DNA from: CAWCTB01 sp963798275
GTDB taxonomy: Bacteria; Acidobacteriota; Terriglobia; Terriglobales; Acidobacteriaceae
Length of the DNA stretch: 64,000 nt
Direction: 5' to 3'
Assembly: GCA_963798275.1 (NCBI GenBank)
Contig: CAWCTB010000005.1
Location: 1-64,000, forward strand
Shown: piece by piece, positions 35,153 to 45,422 of the stretch
Position numbering within the stretch: position 1 is the stretch's first letter
Layout of the letters: every line of letters starts with the position of its first letter
The notes under the pieces: model-generated
What the model was told of the DNA's origin: nothing
Seen by the model: the letters and a program-made list of their open reading frames with translations, nothing else
Databases searched by the model: none
Position numbers and translations under genes: made by a program

Positions 35153-35545
35153 TTAGATGACCGAAGCGCAGAAGGCGCACTTGTGCGCTTCAATCGGTAT
35201 ATCGCTCAGGCACTGCGGGCACTTCTTCTTGTCCGGCAGCGCTTGCTTCGCGAAGCGGGCCATCAGCGCGTTCACCGGCAGGATGACGAAGTAGTACACG
35301 GCAGCCGCGATCAGCAGGAAAGAGATCAGAGCATTGAAAAAATCGCCATATAGAAATTTGGCTCCGTTGATTTCGAACAGGAAAGAGGAAAAGTCCGGTT
35401 TCCCTGCGATGGCGGCAATCAGGGGAGTGAGCAGGTCTTTTACGAATGAGGTGACCACGGCGCCAAAGGCCGCGCCGATAACCACGCCCACCGCCAGGTC
35501 GACTACGTTACCGCGTAAAACAAACTCGCGAAATCCTTTGAACAT
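35153..35545 (-). CDS. mscL: large-conductance mechanosensitive channel MscL with C-terminal zinc ribbon
   Basis: MscL opens under membrane tension to release solutes during osmotic downshock. FKGFREFVLRGNVVDLAVGV and VIGAAFGAVVTSFVKDLLTP form the first helix region, a periplasmic loop follows, and ISFLLIAAAVYYFVILPVN is the second helix. Instead of the usual C-terminal amphipathic bundle alone, the protein ends in CPQCLSDIPIEAHKCAFC, a four-cysteine zinc ribbon. Length is 130 residues. The ribbon could oligomerise or sense redox or metal; this is inference. It is single in context. Confidence 0.93.
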   Translation of the reverse strand: MFKGFREFVLRGNVVDLAVGVVIGAAFGAVVTSFVKDLLTPLIAAIAGKPDFSSFLFEINGAKFLYGDFFNALISFLLIAAAVYYFVILPVNALMARFAKQALPDKKKCPQCLSDIPIEAHKCAFCASVI

Positions 35546-35825
35546 GATTCCTCCTGAACTAGTTAGATAATGCGCTGGTGGGACGCCCGACGATACGACG
35601 CGACACTAACTGTAGCGACTGCCCGTGACCCATGGCAAGGTGGAAGTTGCGATTCTAAGACGGTGATCCAGCGGCGGGTCTTGCAACTGGAACCCATCCC
35701 TCACGAACGCCAGGACGGTACGATGAGGAATCCCCTCAGGGGCTAACGCCCATCTCTCAGCCGGTCCTCACGGCACAGCTAAAGCTGTGCCCTTTCAAAC
35801 CTGCTTTATGAGATAGCTTAGATTC
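35546..35825. repeat. intergenic region with dispersed palindrome
   Basis: About 280 bases without a gene. GGCACAGCTAAAGCTGTGCC near 35773-35792 is a perfect palindrome of the same style as 'cacagctttcatctgtgcc' near 63703, a dispersed short repeat. Confidence 0.55.
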
Positions 35826-36260
35826 TCATTTCGCAAACCAGTCCTTCACCGGCTCCTGGCTCAAGTAGTACACGATGACCACGCGAACGACGATCTGCAA
35901 GCCCTCGCGCGCCATGGCCCAGGCGCGTTCGTCAGCAAAGGCGCTGGAGATGGCCGGCACTGCGAGCGCGATGCCCGCGGCGGCCACAAAGATGGTAACG
36001 CGACGGCTCCATCGCTTCCCCGTCCAAAGGGCATAGCCCAGCGCTCCGGTCAGGGCGGCATACAGAAGGAAGACCACCGGGCCCATCTGCTCCGTGCCGC
36101 CGCCGATTAGGAATGCGCCCTGGGACAACGATACATATCCGGCGAACACCAATGCAGCAAAGAGCAGCGCCAGCGCGCTAACCGCCCAACATAGCGCAGC
36201 CACGACCGCCACCCCAAACGGGCGCTCCTCGGGCGATGAGGGTGAAAGCAAAGACAGCAC
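35826..36260 (-). CDS. hypothetical membrane protein, four predicted helices
   Basis: Not recognised. From a GTG at 36260 the protein has about 144 residues and four hydrophobic stretches: FGVAVVAALCWAVSALALLF, GPVVFLLYAALTGALGYALW, RVTIFVAAAGIALAVPAISS and EGLQIVVRVVIVYYLSQ. The open frame continues to 36374, but the extra residues (His, Cys and Arg-rich) look like translated intergenic sequence. No ribosome site clearly decides the start. It has no functional neighbour. Confidence 0.55.
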   Translation of the reverse strand: MLSLLSPSSPEERPFGVAVVAALCWAVSALALLFAALVFAGYVSLSQGAFLIGGGTEQMGPVVFLLYAALTGALGYALWTGKRWSRRVTIFVAAAGIALAVPAISSAFADERAWAMAREGLQIVVRVVIVYYLSQEPVKDWFAK

Positions 36261-36356
36261 GACACTGGAGATACTACGGCCCTGGCAGGCGCCTGAAAAA
36301 TCCCGACAGAAACATCGCGAGCTGACTGGCACTCGATGGCGATGATGAGAATAAGA

Positions 36357-36430
36357 CGGCTTACAAGGGCGCACCCTGCAAAAGCGCAGGGCAGGCGCTA
36401 AAGGTGCGCCCCTTCCAAGCGTTCTGAAAC
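36357..36430. repeat. dispersed palindromic repeat
   Basis: GGGCGCACC...GGTGCGCCC arms enclose a second small stem (CCTGC/GCAGG). This belongs to the same class of short intergenic palindromes found at 35773, 58765, 58808, 59640-59790 and 63700. Confidence 0.55.
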
Positions 36431-36489
36431 CGGCCCTGCCCGCATTAACTGCGAGCGGAGCGGGTAGTGACTAACATCGTGTACAGCTG

Positions 36490-37800
36490 CTAACGTCGAA
36501 TCGCTGCCTCTTCCAACACCTCGCTGTGCGCGTGCACCTTGCGATGCTCGATACCGGTGTACACCTGGCGAGGCCGCGAGATCTTGCGCTCCGGATCGTC
36601 CATCAATTCCTTCCACTGTGCCAGCCAGCCCGCGGTGCGGGGAATGGCAAACAGCACGGTGAACATCTCCGGCTCGAAGCCCATGGCCTGGTAGATGATG
36701 CCCGAGTAGAAGTCCACGTTCGGATAGAGCTTTCGCGAGACGAAGTAATCGTCCTGCAGCGCGATGCGCTCCAACTCCAGCGCGATGTCGATTTTCGCGT
36801 TGCGTCCGGTCACTTCGAACACGTGGTCGGCGACCTGCTTGATGATGCGGGCGCGCGGATCGTAGTTCTTGTAGACGCGGTGGCCGAAGCCCATGAGCTT
36901 GAGCTCGCCCTTTTTCACCCGCTCGATGTACGCGGGCACCTTGCTAAGCGAGCCAATTTCATCCAACATGCGCAGCACTTCTTCATTGGCACCGCCGTGC
37001 AGGGGTCCGGAAAGGGCGGAAGCGGCGGAAGCAACGGAAAGGTAGGGATCGGCCTCGGCGCTGCCCACGACCCGCATGGTGGTGGAGCTGCAATTCTGCT
37101 CGTGGTCGGCATGGAGGATGAAAAGGATATCCAGAGCGCGCGCCAGCACCGGACTGACGGCAAACTTCGGCTCCACCATCCGCCACAGCATCTGCATGAA
37201 GTTTTCCGCGTAGCTGAAATCGTTGTCTGGGTAGATATAGGGGAAACCCATGCGGTGCCGGTAGGACCAGGCCGCTATCGTGGGCATCTTGGCAATGAGG
37301 CGCACGATCTGCAGTTGCCGGTTAGCGGCATCATGCACATCCTTGGCTTCGGGGTAAACCGTCGAGAGCGCCGCCACGGTGCTCACCAGGATGCCCATGG
37401 GGTGGGCATCATGCCGAAAACCGTTGACGAAGTGCTTGGTCGTTTCCGGAACCATAGTGTGATGGGTGATGGTGTGCACCCATTGCTTTTCCTGCTCCGG
37501 CGTTGGCAGTTCACCATAGAGCAGCAGATATGCCACCTGCAGGAAGGTGCAGTTCTCGGCCAGATCGTCGATGTCATAGCCGCGATAGCGGAGAATACCC
37601 TTGTCTCCGTCAATGAAGGTGATGGCGCTCTTGCAGCACGCCGTGTTCATGAAGGCGGGATCGTACGTCATCAGCCCGAAGTCGTCGGGATCGGTTTTGA
37701 ATTTCCGCAAATCGATGGCGCGAATGGTTCCGTGCTCAACGGGAAATTCCATGGACTTGTCAGTGCGGTTGTCGGTGATGGTCAGAGCGTTTTTCGGCAT
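36490..37800 (-). CDS. gltA: citrate synthase
   Basis: Type II (hexameric, E. coli-like) citrate synthase joining acetyl-CoA and oxaloacetate at entry to the TCA cycle. N-terminal beta-rich part to about residue 60, then ITFIDGDKGILRYRGYDIDD, PLHGGANEEVLRML with the first active-site histidine, FGHRVYKNYDPRARI with the second, and NVDFYSGIIYQAMGF with the catalytic aspartate. The 436-residue length fits. The frame is intact, and it is a single gene with a short gap to fmdB. Confidence 0.96.
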   Translation of the reverse strand: MPKNALTITDNRTDKSMEFPVEHGTIRAIDLRKFKTDPDDFGLMTYDPAFMNTACCKSAITFIDGDKGILRYRGYDIDDLAENCTFLQVAYLLLYGELPTPEQEKQWVHTITHHTMVPETTKHFVNGFRHDAHPMGILVSTVAALSTVYPEAKDVHDAANRQLQIVRLIAKMPTIAAWSYRHRMGFPYIYPDNDFSYAENFMQMLWRMVEPKFAVSPVLARALDILFILHADHEQNCSSTTMRVVGSAEADPYLSVASAASALSGPLHGGANEEVLRMLDEIGSLSKVPAYIERVKKGELKLMGFGHRVYKNYDPRARIIKQVADHVFEVTGRNAKIDIALELERIALQDDYFVSRKLYPNVDFYSGIIYQAMGFEPEMFTVLFAIPRTAGWLAQWKELMDDPERKISRPRQVYTGIEHRKVHAHSEVLEEAAIRR

Positions 37801-37959
37801 GACCTGAAACTCCTTTTAGCAGGGCGAAAGATTATGAGACATAGGAAGCCCGGGGACGGTCGATTGGCTTGCTGCAGACGGCAGCGGCTTGTACGCAACC
37901 GGCTGCTGCGACCGGCTCTGGACTGAATAGAATATCAAGACCGGATGCAGGTTAGCCCG

Positions 37960-38262
37960 TTATTTCTTATCTTTTGCGGCAGAACTCTCGGGCTTGGGGG
38001 CATCCGTCTTGGGGCATCCGTCTTCGAGGTTTCGGAGGAGGGGGTCGAGCCGGCAGCGTTCTCCGATGACGAGCCGGACGATTTGCGGGCGTAGTCCGTG
38101 ACATACCAACCGCGCGCCTTTGAACTGAACGGCGGGCGCGGAGAGCACTTGCTCCAGTTCGCCACCGCAATGCGGACAGGTGGTCAAAGGTGGATCGGAG
38201 AACTTCTGGATGCGCTCGGTCAGGCTGTGACAGCTCTTGCACTGGTACTCGTAAAGTGGCAC
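37960..38262 (-). CDS. FmdB-family zinc ribbon protein (frameshifted)
   Basis: FmdB-like proteins are small putative regulators with an N-terminal zinc ribbon. PLYEYQCKSCHSLTERIQKF and TCPHCGGELEQVLSAPAVQF give the four cysteines. After an extra base near 38111 the usual GWYVTDYARKSS block appears. The C-terminal tail holds a direct repeat, SKTDAP-KTDAP, whose first copy lacks one C in a C-run near 38011 and so shifts frame again. Rebuilt length is about 100 residues. GTG at 38262 is the likely start; a strong promoter lies just upstream. Confidence 0.85.
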   Translation of the reverse strand: MPLYEYQCKSCHSLTERIQKFSDPPLTTCPHCGGELEQVLSAPAVQFKGARLVCHGLRPQIVRLVIGERCRLDPLLRNLEDGCPKTDAPKPESSAAKDKK

Positions 38263-38294
38263 GAGGGGACCCCACAATTCTCGCTAAGTAATTG

Positions 38295-38324
38295 ATTCTA
38301 TTTTGCTGGATCGGCTACGGTCAA
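38295..38324 (-). promoter_or_regulatory. sigma-70-type promoter of fmdB
   Basis: On the minus strand TTGACC (38324-38319) and TAGAAT (38300-38295) are 18 bases apart, the same architecture as the rplU and carD promoters. A GGTAGTG/CACTACC hairpin lies just upstream at 38341-38358. Confidence 0.75.
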
Positions 38325-38450
38325 TGCAGGGCGTGGGCCCGGTAGTGGGTTCACTACCCAACGGCCGCGATTTAGGTCACCTCCGGTCGGCCCAGGTAGC
38401 CTCGCCGAGGCGGCTTGCCACGTTCCGATGGCGACGGGCACACTAGGCGA

Positions 38451-39179
38451 GTGAAATCCATCGCTATTATCCCCGCCCGCCTGGCCTCGACTCGCCTGCC
38501 GCGCAAGATTTTGCGCGAGATCAACGGACGTCCCATGCTGGAGCACGTGTATCTGGCAGCAGCGGCCTGCCCCCAGCTGGCGGAGGTGATCGTGGCGACC
38601 GATTCCCAGGAGATCGCGGCGTTCTGCCGCGCCCGCGACTGGCACTACCGGATGACTTCGCCCGGGCATCGCAGCGGAACCGACCGCGTCCATGAAGTGA
38701 CGCTGTCCGTCGATGCGGACGTATACGTCAATGTGCAGGGTGACGAACCGCTTGCCCGCCGCGAGCACCTTGACGTGCTGTTGCAGTTGATGGCGCGGCC
38801 CGAGGTGCAGGTGGGGACGCTGAAAACACCCTGCTCACCCGATGACGTCGCGAATCCAAATGCAGTGAAGGTCGTAACCGCGCTCGACGGCCGGGCGCTT
38901 TATTTTTCGCGCGCGACAATCCCCTACGACCGTGACGGGAACGGGCAAGCCCGCTACAACAAGCACCTCGGCTTTTACGCCTACCGGAAGGCGGCACTCG
39001 ACGCGTTCTGCACCTGGCCGGAATCGGAGTTGGAGCGCAACGAACGCCTGGAGCAACTCCGGTTTCTCGACCATGGAGTGGCGATCTACGCAGCGGAAAC
39101 GCCCTTCGACACCGTGGGCGTGGATACCGAAGAGGACTTGCGCAGGGTGGAAGCGATATTGCGAAAGAGGCTGACCTAG
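38451..39179 (+). CDS. kdsB: 3-deoxy-manno-octulosonate cytidylyltransferase
   Basis: KdsB activates KDO as CMP-KDO for the inner core of lipopolysaccharide. IAIIPARLASTRLPRKILRE carries the nucleotide-binding motif, VIVATDSQEI follows, then DADVYVNVQGDEPLARREHL with metal ligands, and HLGFYAYRKAAL and DTEEDLRRVEAI near the end. GTG at 38451 gives 242 residues, the usual length. It converges on the M48 protease gene with only a few bases between, overlapping stops almost exactly. Together with lpxC it shows that the organism makes lipopolysaccharide. Confidence 0.94.
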   Translation: MKSIAIIPARLASTRLPRKILREINGRPMLEHVYLAAAACPQLAEVIVATDSQEIAAFCRARDWHYRMTSPGHRSGTDRVHEVTLSVDADVYVNVQGDEPLARREHLDVLLQLMARPEVQVGTLKTPCSPDDVANPNAVKVVTALDGRALYFSRATIPYDRDGNGQARYNKHLGFYAYRKAALDAFCTWPESELERNERLEQLRFLDHGVAIYAAETPFDTVGVDTEEDLRRVEAILRKRLT

Positions 39180-40349
39180 ACGGGCTGAACGTCGGCCGGC
39201 TGATTGCTTCGCGCCCACTCTTCCGCCGCGGCCACGCGCTTGCCGATCGACGGATGGGAGTGGAAGAGCCACTCGATGAATTTGTTGGGTGTGCGCTCAG
39301 CCATGTTCTGGTCAGCCAGCTTCTGCATGGAAGTGATGAACGGATCGATCGCGGGAATGCTCTCCCACGCGTAGCGGTCGGCCTCGCGCTCGTGCTTGCG
39401 CGAAATCGCGTTCATGGCGGGCATCAGCGCGAAGCTGAGCACGGTTGCGACGATTAGGATCAGCGGCAGGTTGGCGAAATCGTAGAGCCTCGATTGCAGC
39501 ACCGGGAACCACTGGCGATCGATGACATAACGCAGCACCTGGTCGGTCAGCCAGAATCCGAAGAGTGTCACCACCACCTGCATCACGATGCTCTTCACGA
39601 TGTGCTTGTGCACGTGATGGCCGAGTTCATGCGCCAGTATGGCCTCGATTTCGTCATCGGTGTAGCTCGATAACAGGGTGTCGGACAGGATGATGCGCCT
39701 GGTTGCGCCCATGCCCATCAGGGCGGCATTGGCTTTCTTCGATTTTTCCGAAAGCTTCCACTCGTAGACGCCGCGCACCCGCGTTCCCGCTCGCTCGCCC
39801 AGCCTGGTCAGGCGCTCGCGAAGCGTTTCATTCTCCAGCGGACGGAATTTGTAGAAGATGGGAAACAACACCACCGGCGCGAGCTGCGCGATCAGCAGGA
39901 ACAGTCCGACAAACACGGCCCAGGCAATGATCCACCAGTGCTGCGGGGCCAGGCGAATGATCGCGTAGATGATCTCGACAAAAATCGTTCCCAATACCAG
40001 GCCGACCAGCCACCCCTTGGCTTCGTCCCACAGCCACGAGCGCAGCCTCTGATTGGAGAGATGGTAGCGGTGCTCCAGTCGGAAGCCGAAGTAGTCCAGA
40101 GGCGCGCTGAGGACTTTCAGGATGACCGAGAACATGAGCACGTACAAGAAAACGGCGAGGAAGTAACGCTGATGTGTCCCCAGGTAGGCCCAGTCGCGCA
40201 ATTTGCCAGTCCAGCCAGTGAGCAGGAGCACGAACGAGCACCGCAAATCCGATGATGGCGTCGGAGATGCCCAGCCAGCGATGAATGCGGTTGTAGCGCC
40301 GAACCTCGGGGGAATCCGCCGCCGGAGTACTGTTGATGGAAGTGACCAT
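39176..40349 (-). CDS. M48-family membrane metallopeptidase (Ste24/CAAX protease-like, frameshifted)
   Basis: Membrane zinc protease resembling Ste24 and HtpX. Several helices precede AILAHELGHHVHKHI with the HExxH-type zinc site and HEREADRYAWESIP with the third ligand; HSHPSIGKRVAAAEEWA closes the domain. An extra base near 40231 separates the first 40 residues from the rest. Rebuilt length is about 390. It is the last gene of the long leftward cluster that starts with lpxC, though role in envelope quality control is inferred from the family. Confidence 0.88.
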
Positions 40350-40390
40350 GCAAGTTCTTTTTTATTAGACGAGCCAGATACCGCAGCGGT

Positions 40391-41861
40391 TCAAAGTCGG
40401 CCTGCCAATGCCTGCCTCAAACTCCGGATCGGCACGGCGGCCTCGCTACCCGCTTTCACAAACTCCTCGGTCTCGCGCAGGATCTGCGAAACCAGCTCCG
40501 GCGAGGACGCCTCGCAGTAGATGCGCAGCAGCGGCTCCGTGCCCGAGGCGCGAACCAGTACCCAGGCTTCCGCGCCGTCGCCGTTGGTCGGAGCGTCGAG
40601 GTAGAACTTCACACCGTCGAGCGTGTCGATGCTCTGCACCTTGAAGCTGCCGATACGGGCCGGCTTCTCGCCGGCGCGGCGCATCGCATCTTCCTTCACG
40701 TCGTTTGGCAGTTGCAGGTCGGTGCGCCCATAGTAATGCGGCCCGTACTCCTGCTGCAAATCGTTGACCAGCTGTCCAAGCGTCCTGCCTTCCTCGGCCA
40801 TGATGTTGGCCAGCAACAGGGAGTTGAGAATGCCATCGCGCTCCGGCAAATGCCGCCGAATGCCGATGCCGCCCGACTCTTCGCCGCCGATCAGGATGTC
40901 GCGCTCCATCATGAGATCGCAAATGTACTTGAACCCGATGCCGCACTCGTGCAGTTTGCGGCCGTACTTGGCGGCGATGCGGTCGAGCATGCGCGTAGTG
41001 TTGAAGGCGCGCACCACTTCGCCCGGCCACTGCTTGCGCTTGAGCAGCCACTCCAGGATCACCGAGTATATCTTGTGCGAATCGACGAAGCTGCCGTCTT
41101 CGGCGACCGCGCCCAGGCGATCGGCGTCGCCGTCGGTCGCCAGGCCCGCCTGGCAGCTGTTCGCGTACGACGACCTCTTGCAGCATTGCGATGTGCGGCG
41201 AAATCGGCTCGGGATTGATTCCGGGAAACGCCGGGTTGACCTCGCCGCGGATCTCGATGTGATCGATGCCGTTGGCGGCGAAGATGCCCTTTAGCACGCC
41301 GCGCCCCGAGCCGTACATTACGTCGACGGCAAACTTGAATCCCGCTTTCCGGATCAGCGGCAGATCGGCAAACTTCGAGATCGCCTGGATATATGGCGTC
41401 TTGAAATCAGCCGCGCTGACGCTGCCGCCCTTGCGTTCGAGCTTCGGCGAGTTGAGTTCGCCCTCGATCGACTGGATGATGGCCGGTGTCGCCGAGCCTC
41501 CGTAGCCGGCCTTGTACTTTACGCCATTCCAATTGAATGGATTATGGCTCGAGGTGATCATGACGCCGCCGGCCGCGCCCAGGTTCTTCACCGCGTAGGA
41601 GAGAGCCGGAGTCGGGGTGTAATCGTCGGAAAGACGAACCGCGATACCTGCGCCCGCCAGCACTTCGGAGATGGCTTCGGCGAAATTGCGCGAGGCAAAG
41701 CGCGTGTCGTACCCCACCAGCAGGCCCTTGCTGACGTCCTCATGCTTGTGCGCGTAGTGGGCGATGGCATTGCCGACGCGGCGCACATTCTCGAAGGTGT
41801 AATCGTCGGCGATGACGCCGCGCCAGCCATCGGTGCCGAATTTGATTTCCGCTGCCATCAC
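40391..41861 (-). CDS. phosphoglucomutase/phosphomannomutase family protein (frameshifted)
   Basis: Alpha-D-phosphohexomutases interconvert sugar 1- and 6-phosphates. IKFGTDGWRGVIADDYTFEN starts the protein; VMITSSHNPFNWNGVKYK holds the catalytic serine; ATDGDADRLGAV is the metal loop; GGEESGGIGI is the sugar loop; RASGTEPLLRIY binds phosphate. One extra base near 41160 splits it; rebuilt length about 490. Standing beside manC and manA, it most probably makes mannose 1-phosphate or glucose 1-phosphate for GDP-mannose and glycan synthesis. Substrate preference cannot be told from sequence alone. Confidence 0.92.
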
Positions 41862-41875
41862 CTTTATCCGTGGAG

Positions 41876-41938
41876 CTCTCAGCCGTCAGTTTTCAGCTCT
41901 CAGCTACCGCTGGAAAGCTGATGGCTGACAGCTTCTCC
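41876..41938. repeat. tandem 'cagct' short repeat in the manC-pgm gap
   Basis: 'agctctcagccgtcag', 'agctctcagctacc' and 'agctgatggctgacagct' follow each other. Similar fragments occur at 15830-15870 and 29610-29640. This is a dispersed low-complexity repeat without an open frame. Confidence 0.5.
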
Positions 41939-43076
41939 TCACACCAGCTTTTTCAGTTTTTGCTCGTCAAGATACTTTACAACTTTGCCCACATCCTGCG
42001 ACTGCTGCCGGGTGGTGATGAGCAGTGCGTCATCGGTTTCGACGACGACCAAATCCTTCACACCAACGGCCGCCACGAATTTTTGGGTGTGGATGAAATT
42101 GCCGCTGGCATTCAACATGAAGCTGCGTCTGGCAACGACCACGTTCCCGGCCGCGTCTTTCGCGCCATTGCGATGTTCGTACAGCGCCGTCCACGAGCCC
42201 AGGTCATTCCATCCAAAGCTGGCCGGAATACAATAAATGCCTGACGTGCCCTCGCCCTTGGCCGAACGCGGCTCCAGCACAGCGAAATCAACGCTGATGT
42301 TTTCTGCCTGCGGATAAAGCCGGGCCAGGGTCTTGGCAAACTTGCGCGTGCCGTAGCTGGCGGCGATTTCTTCCAGCAGCGCCGCGGTCTTCGGAAGATG
42401 CTCCCGTAACGCGTTGGCCAACGTGCGAGCGCTCCACACAAACATGCCGCTGTTCCAGAAATAATTCCCTGCTTTCACGAACGTCTCGGCGACATCCGCC
42501 GTTGGGCTTCTCGGTAAAACGCCGCACCTGCAGGACGCCGTCCTGGTTTTTCTTGCCGGCCTCGATGTATCCGTAGCCGGTCTCAGGGCGCGTCGGCTGA
42601 ATGCCCAGCACCACGATGTTCTCGCCCGCAGCCGCAATTTCGGCGGCCCGCTGGATGTCGGACTGAAACTGCTTTTCGTCCAGAATGACATGGTCGGACG
42701 GAAAAAGGCCGAGCACCGCGTCGGGATCACGACCTAGCAGGAGGAATGCGGCGAGTCCGATGGCAGGCGCGGTGTTGCGCCCGATCGGCTCGGCAATGAT
42801 CTGCTTTTTCGGCAGGTTCTTCAGCTCCTTGGCAATCGGCGTGTACAGGTCCTCATTGGTGATGACCCAGAATTGTTTCGGTCTGGCGATAGGCACAAGC
42901 CGCTCAACCGTTTCCTGGATCATGCTCTTGTCGCTGTTCAGCGGCAGCAGTTGCTTCGCCTTCTTGATGCGGCTGAGAGGCCAGAAGCGGGTACCGCGGC
43001 CTCCCGCGAGGATGATGGGATAGAAATGCAGCTTTGAACTCACGCTCTCTGATCTTGGCTGCTTCGACTTGGCCAC
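41939..43076 (-). CDS. manC: mannose-1-phosphate guanylyltransferase (frameshifted)
   Basis: Makes GDP-mannose from mannose 1-phosphate and GTP. YPIILAGGRGTRFWPLSRIK is the nucleotidyltransferase motif; IAEPIGRNTAPAIGLAA, LGLFPSDHVI and ETGYGYIEAG follow; the second half carries NYFWNSGMFVWSA and ASFGWNDLGSWTALYEH. An extra base near 42500 breaks FTEKP from ADVAETF. It lacks the C-terminal isomerase domain of two-domain ManC; the isomerase is a separate gene 27 bases upstream. Rebuilt length is about 378 residues. Confidence 0.92.
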
Positions 43077-43103
43077 TCGGTGGATCCTCTGTTCTGACTC
43101 AGG

Positions 43104-44103
43104 CTAACTCTGTCTCGCGCCCGGCGTAGCCGCGCACGTTTCCAGCGTGATCTCGGGTTCGGTCACCGGTCCGGCCGGCAGAGACATGCGCATGATCTGC
43201 AGTTGCCATTGCGGATGAACGGTGTATTGCCGCGTGCTGGCCGGGATCACCACGGCCTCTCCGCGCGCGAAGCTGATCGGCTCCATGCCCGGCGACTCGA
43301 GCATGCCCGAGCCGTCAATCGCCACCACAATGTGCGGCGATGCCGCGGTCACCCGCGCGTCCGAGTGCCGCCGACAGCTTCATCTTCTCAACCTGGAAGA
43401 ATGGTGACCGCACCAGCACGTTCGGATCGTCATACGTCTGTACAACCTTGCCCGCGCGGGTGTGCAGCTTGACCGCGGCCAGTCCTTCCTTGATGTGCAG
43501 TTCGCGGGGACGCCCATAATCGTAGAGCCGATACGTAATGTCGGACGTTTGCTGGGTTTCTACCAGAATCATGCCACCACATATCGTGTGCACCGTTCCC
43601 GCATCAACGTACAGCATATCGCCGGCCTGGACGTTTACCCAGTTCAGCAACTCTTCCGCGCGGGTCTGGTGGATCGAGCGCTCGAACTCTGCCAGGGTTA
43701 CTCCCGCTTTCAGTCCCAGAGCGACTTGCGCATCCGGCGCGGCCTGCAGCACGTACCAACACTCGGTCTTGCCGAAGGGCTGACCGACGCGGCGTGCGCC
43801 GTCGTCATCCGGGTGCACCTGCACGGACAGCTTCTCGGCGGGAAAGAGAAACTTCACCAGCAGGGGAAAGCGGTCTTCGTACACTGCGGCTGTTCCGACT
43901 AGATCGCGACGGTACTGCTGCGCCAGCTCACCCAACGTGCGCCCTGTGAGCGGACCGTTGGCGACCCGACTGTCTTCCCAGGTGAGCCAGCTTTCGCCAA
44001 TCGGCTCCTTCACCACGCGAGTGTAGATGGGCCGCAGGTCGCGCACGCCCCAGGGACGTTCGTCGAAGATGGGAATGAGCAGCAGTGGATAAAGGTCGGA
44101 CAT
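43104..44103 (-). CDS. manA: class I mannose-6-phosphate isomerase (frameshifted)
   Basis: Zinc enzyme converting fructose 6-phosphate and mannose 6-phosphate. FDERPWGVRDLRPIY starts the domain; FLFPAEKLSVQVHPDD and GKTECWYVLQAAPDAQVALG hold ligands; VDAGTVHTICGGMILVETQQ is the core cupin motif, followed by YRLYDYGRP. An extra base near 43369 moves the last 85 residues (HIVVAIDGSGML, GEAVVIPASTRQYTV) to another frame. With manC and the hexomutase it completes the route from fructose 6-phosphate to GDP-mannose in one cluster. Confidence 0.9.
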
Positions 44104-44210
44104 GAATTGAAACTCAGCCGGCCACGAGAGCAGCGGCTGGCTGCCGCAGAACTGCTAAATCGCTTAGACTCCCAGGGTCGCTGGAGCATCGCTGCTCCCC
44201 GGCCGCCCGC

Positions 44211-45410
44211 CTACAGCGCGGCGAAGAACTTGCGCATCCGCTCCAGCCCGCGCTCCAGTTGCAGCTCCGAAACGGCATACGACAACCGCACGTGGTCCTG
44301 CGTTCCGAAGGCCTCGCCTGGCACCACGACGACGTGGGCCTCGTGCAGGAGTTTGCGGGCTGCATCGGAGGCCGAGTTCATGCCGCCCCGGCCAAAGTAA
44401 TGGCTGACGTTGGGATACGCATAGAACGCTCCGTTCGGCGTCGCACAGGTCAGCCCCGGAATCGCCCGCAGTCCTTCGACAACCTTGTCACGCAGATGAA
44501 TGTAGCCGGCCAGCATTTCCTGTACGCAATCCTGCGAACCGTTCAGCGCCGCCACCGCCGCTTTCTGCACGATCGATGTCGGATTGGAGGTGCTCTGGCT
44601 CTGCAGCTTCTGCATGGCGCTGATCACCGGCGCCGGACCCAACGCATAACCGAGACGCCAGCCGGTCATGGCATAGGTCTTCGACAGCGAGCCGATGATG
44701 AGCAGCCGCTCCTTCACTTCCTGCATCGAGCCGGCCGAGAACAGCTCGCCGGTAAAGTTCAGGTAGACATAGCACTCGTCCGAAACCACGTAGATTCCGC
44801 GATCGTGCGCCACCCTCAGCACCGAGCGCATGTCCTCGGGCTTCATCACCGAGCCCGAAGGATTGCAGGGCGAGTTCAGGACGATCATTTTCGTCCGCGA
44901 AGTGATCGCGCGTTCGACCATCCCGGCGGTCAACTGGAAATCGTGCCGCTCGTCGGTGGGGATGTAGACCGGCTCGCCGCCTGCAAAGCGAATGATGTCC
45001 TTGAACGAAACCCAATAGGGCACCGGCAGGATTACTTCGTCGCCATGATCGACCAGCACCTGGATGGCGTTGAACAGCGCGTGCTTGCCGCCGACCGACG
45101 CCATGCACTCCTCGCGCTTGTAATCGGAGCCAAAGTCGGCCGCGTGCCGCTTCACCATCGCGTCGCGCAGTTCGGCGATGCCCCCAACCGCGGTGTACTT
45201 GGTGAAGTTGTTGTTGATGGCCGCAATGGCCGCTTCCTTGATGTGCGGCGGAGTGGCGAAGTGCGGCTCGCCCGCGCCGAAATCCACCAGGTCCGCACCG
45301 CTGGCGCGAAGCTTCTCGGCCTCGGCCACGACGGCCATGGTGGCCGAGGGTTCGATGCGCTGAATGCGGTTGGTGAGAAACGAGGAGAGCTGGGTTGCGC
45401 TAGCGGTCAT
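44211..45410 (-). CDS. PLP-dependent aspartate-type aminotransferase (class I)
   Basis: A 399-residue fold-type I aminotransferase. DFGAGEPHFATPPHIKEAAI begins the substrate region; ASVGGKHALFNAIQVLVD binds cofactor phosphate; LNSPCNPSGSVMKPEDM and VVSDECYVYLNF follow; GSLSKTYAMTGWRLGYA carries the PLP lysine; VPGEAFGTQDHVRLSYAV carries the carboxylate-binding arginine. The layout fits AspC/AspB-like enzymes using aspartate and prephenate or glutamate. It lies 12 bases from coaD in the same direction, so it is in the operon. Confidence 0.9.
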   Translation of the reverse strand: MTASATQLSSFLTNRIQRIEPSATMAVVAEAEKLRASGADLVDFGAGEPHFATPPHIKEAAIAAINNNFTKYTAVGGIAELRDAMVKRHAADFGSDYKREECMASVGGKHALFNAIQVLVDHGDEVILPVPYWVSFKDIIRFAGGEPVYIPTDERHDFQLTAGMVERAITSRTKMIVLNSPCNPSGSVMKPEDMRSVLRVAHDRGIYVVSDECYVYLNFTGELFSAGSMQEVKERLLIIGSLSKTYAMTGWRLGYALGPAPVISAMQKLQSQSTSNPTSIVQKAAVAALNGSQDCVQEMLAGYIHLRDKVVEGLRAIPGLTCATPNGAFYAYPNVSHYFGRGGMNSASDAARKLLHEAHVVVVPGEAFGTQDHVRLSYAVSELQLERGLERMRKFFAAL

Positions 45411-45422
45411 CGATATCGCCCT

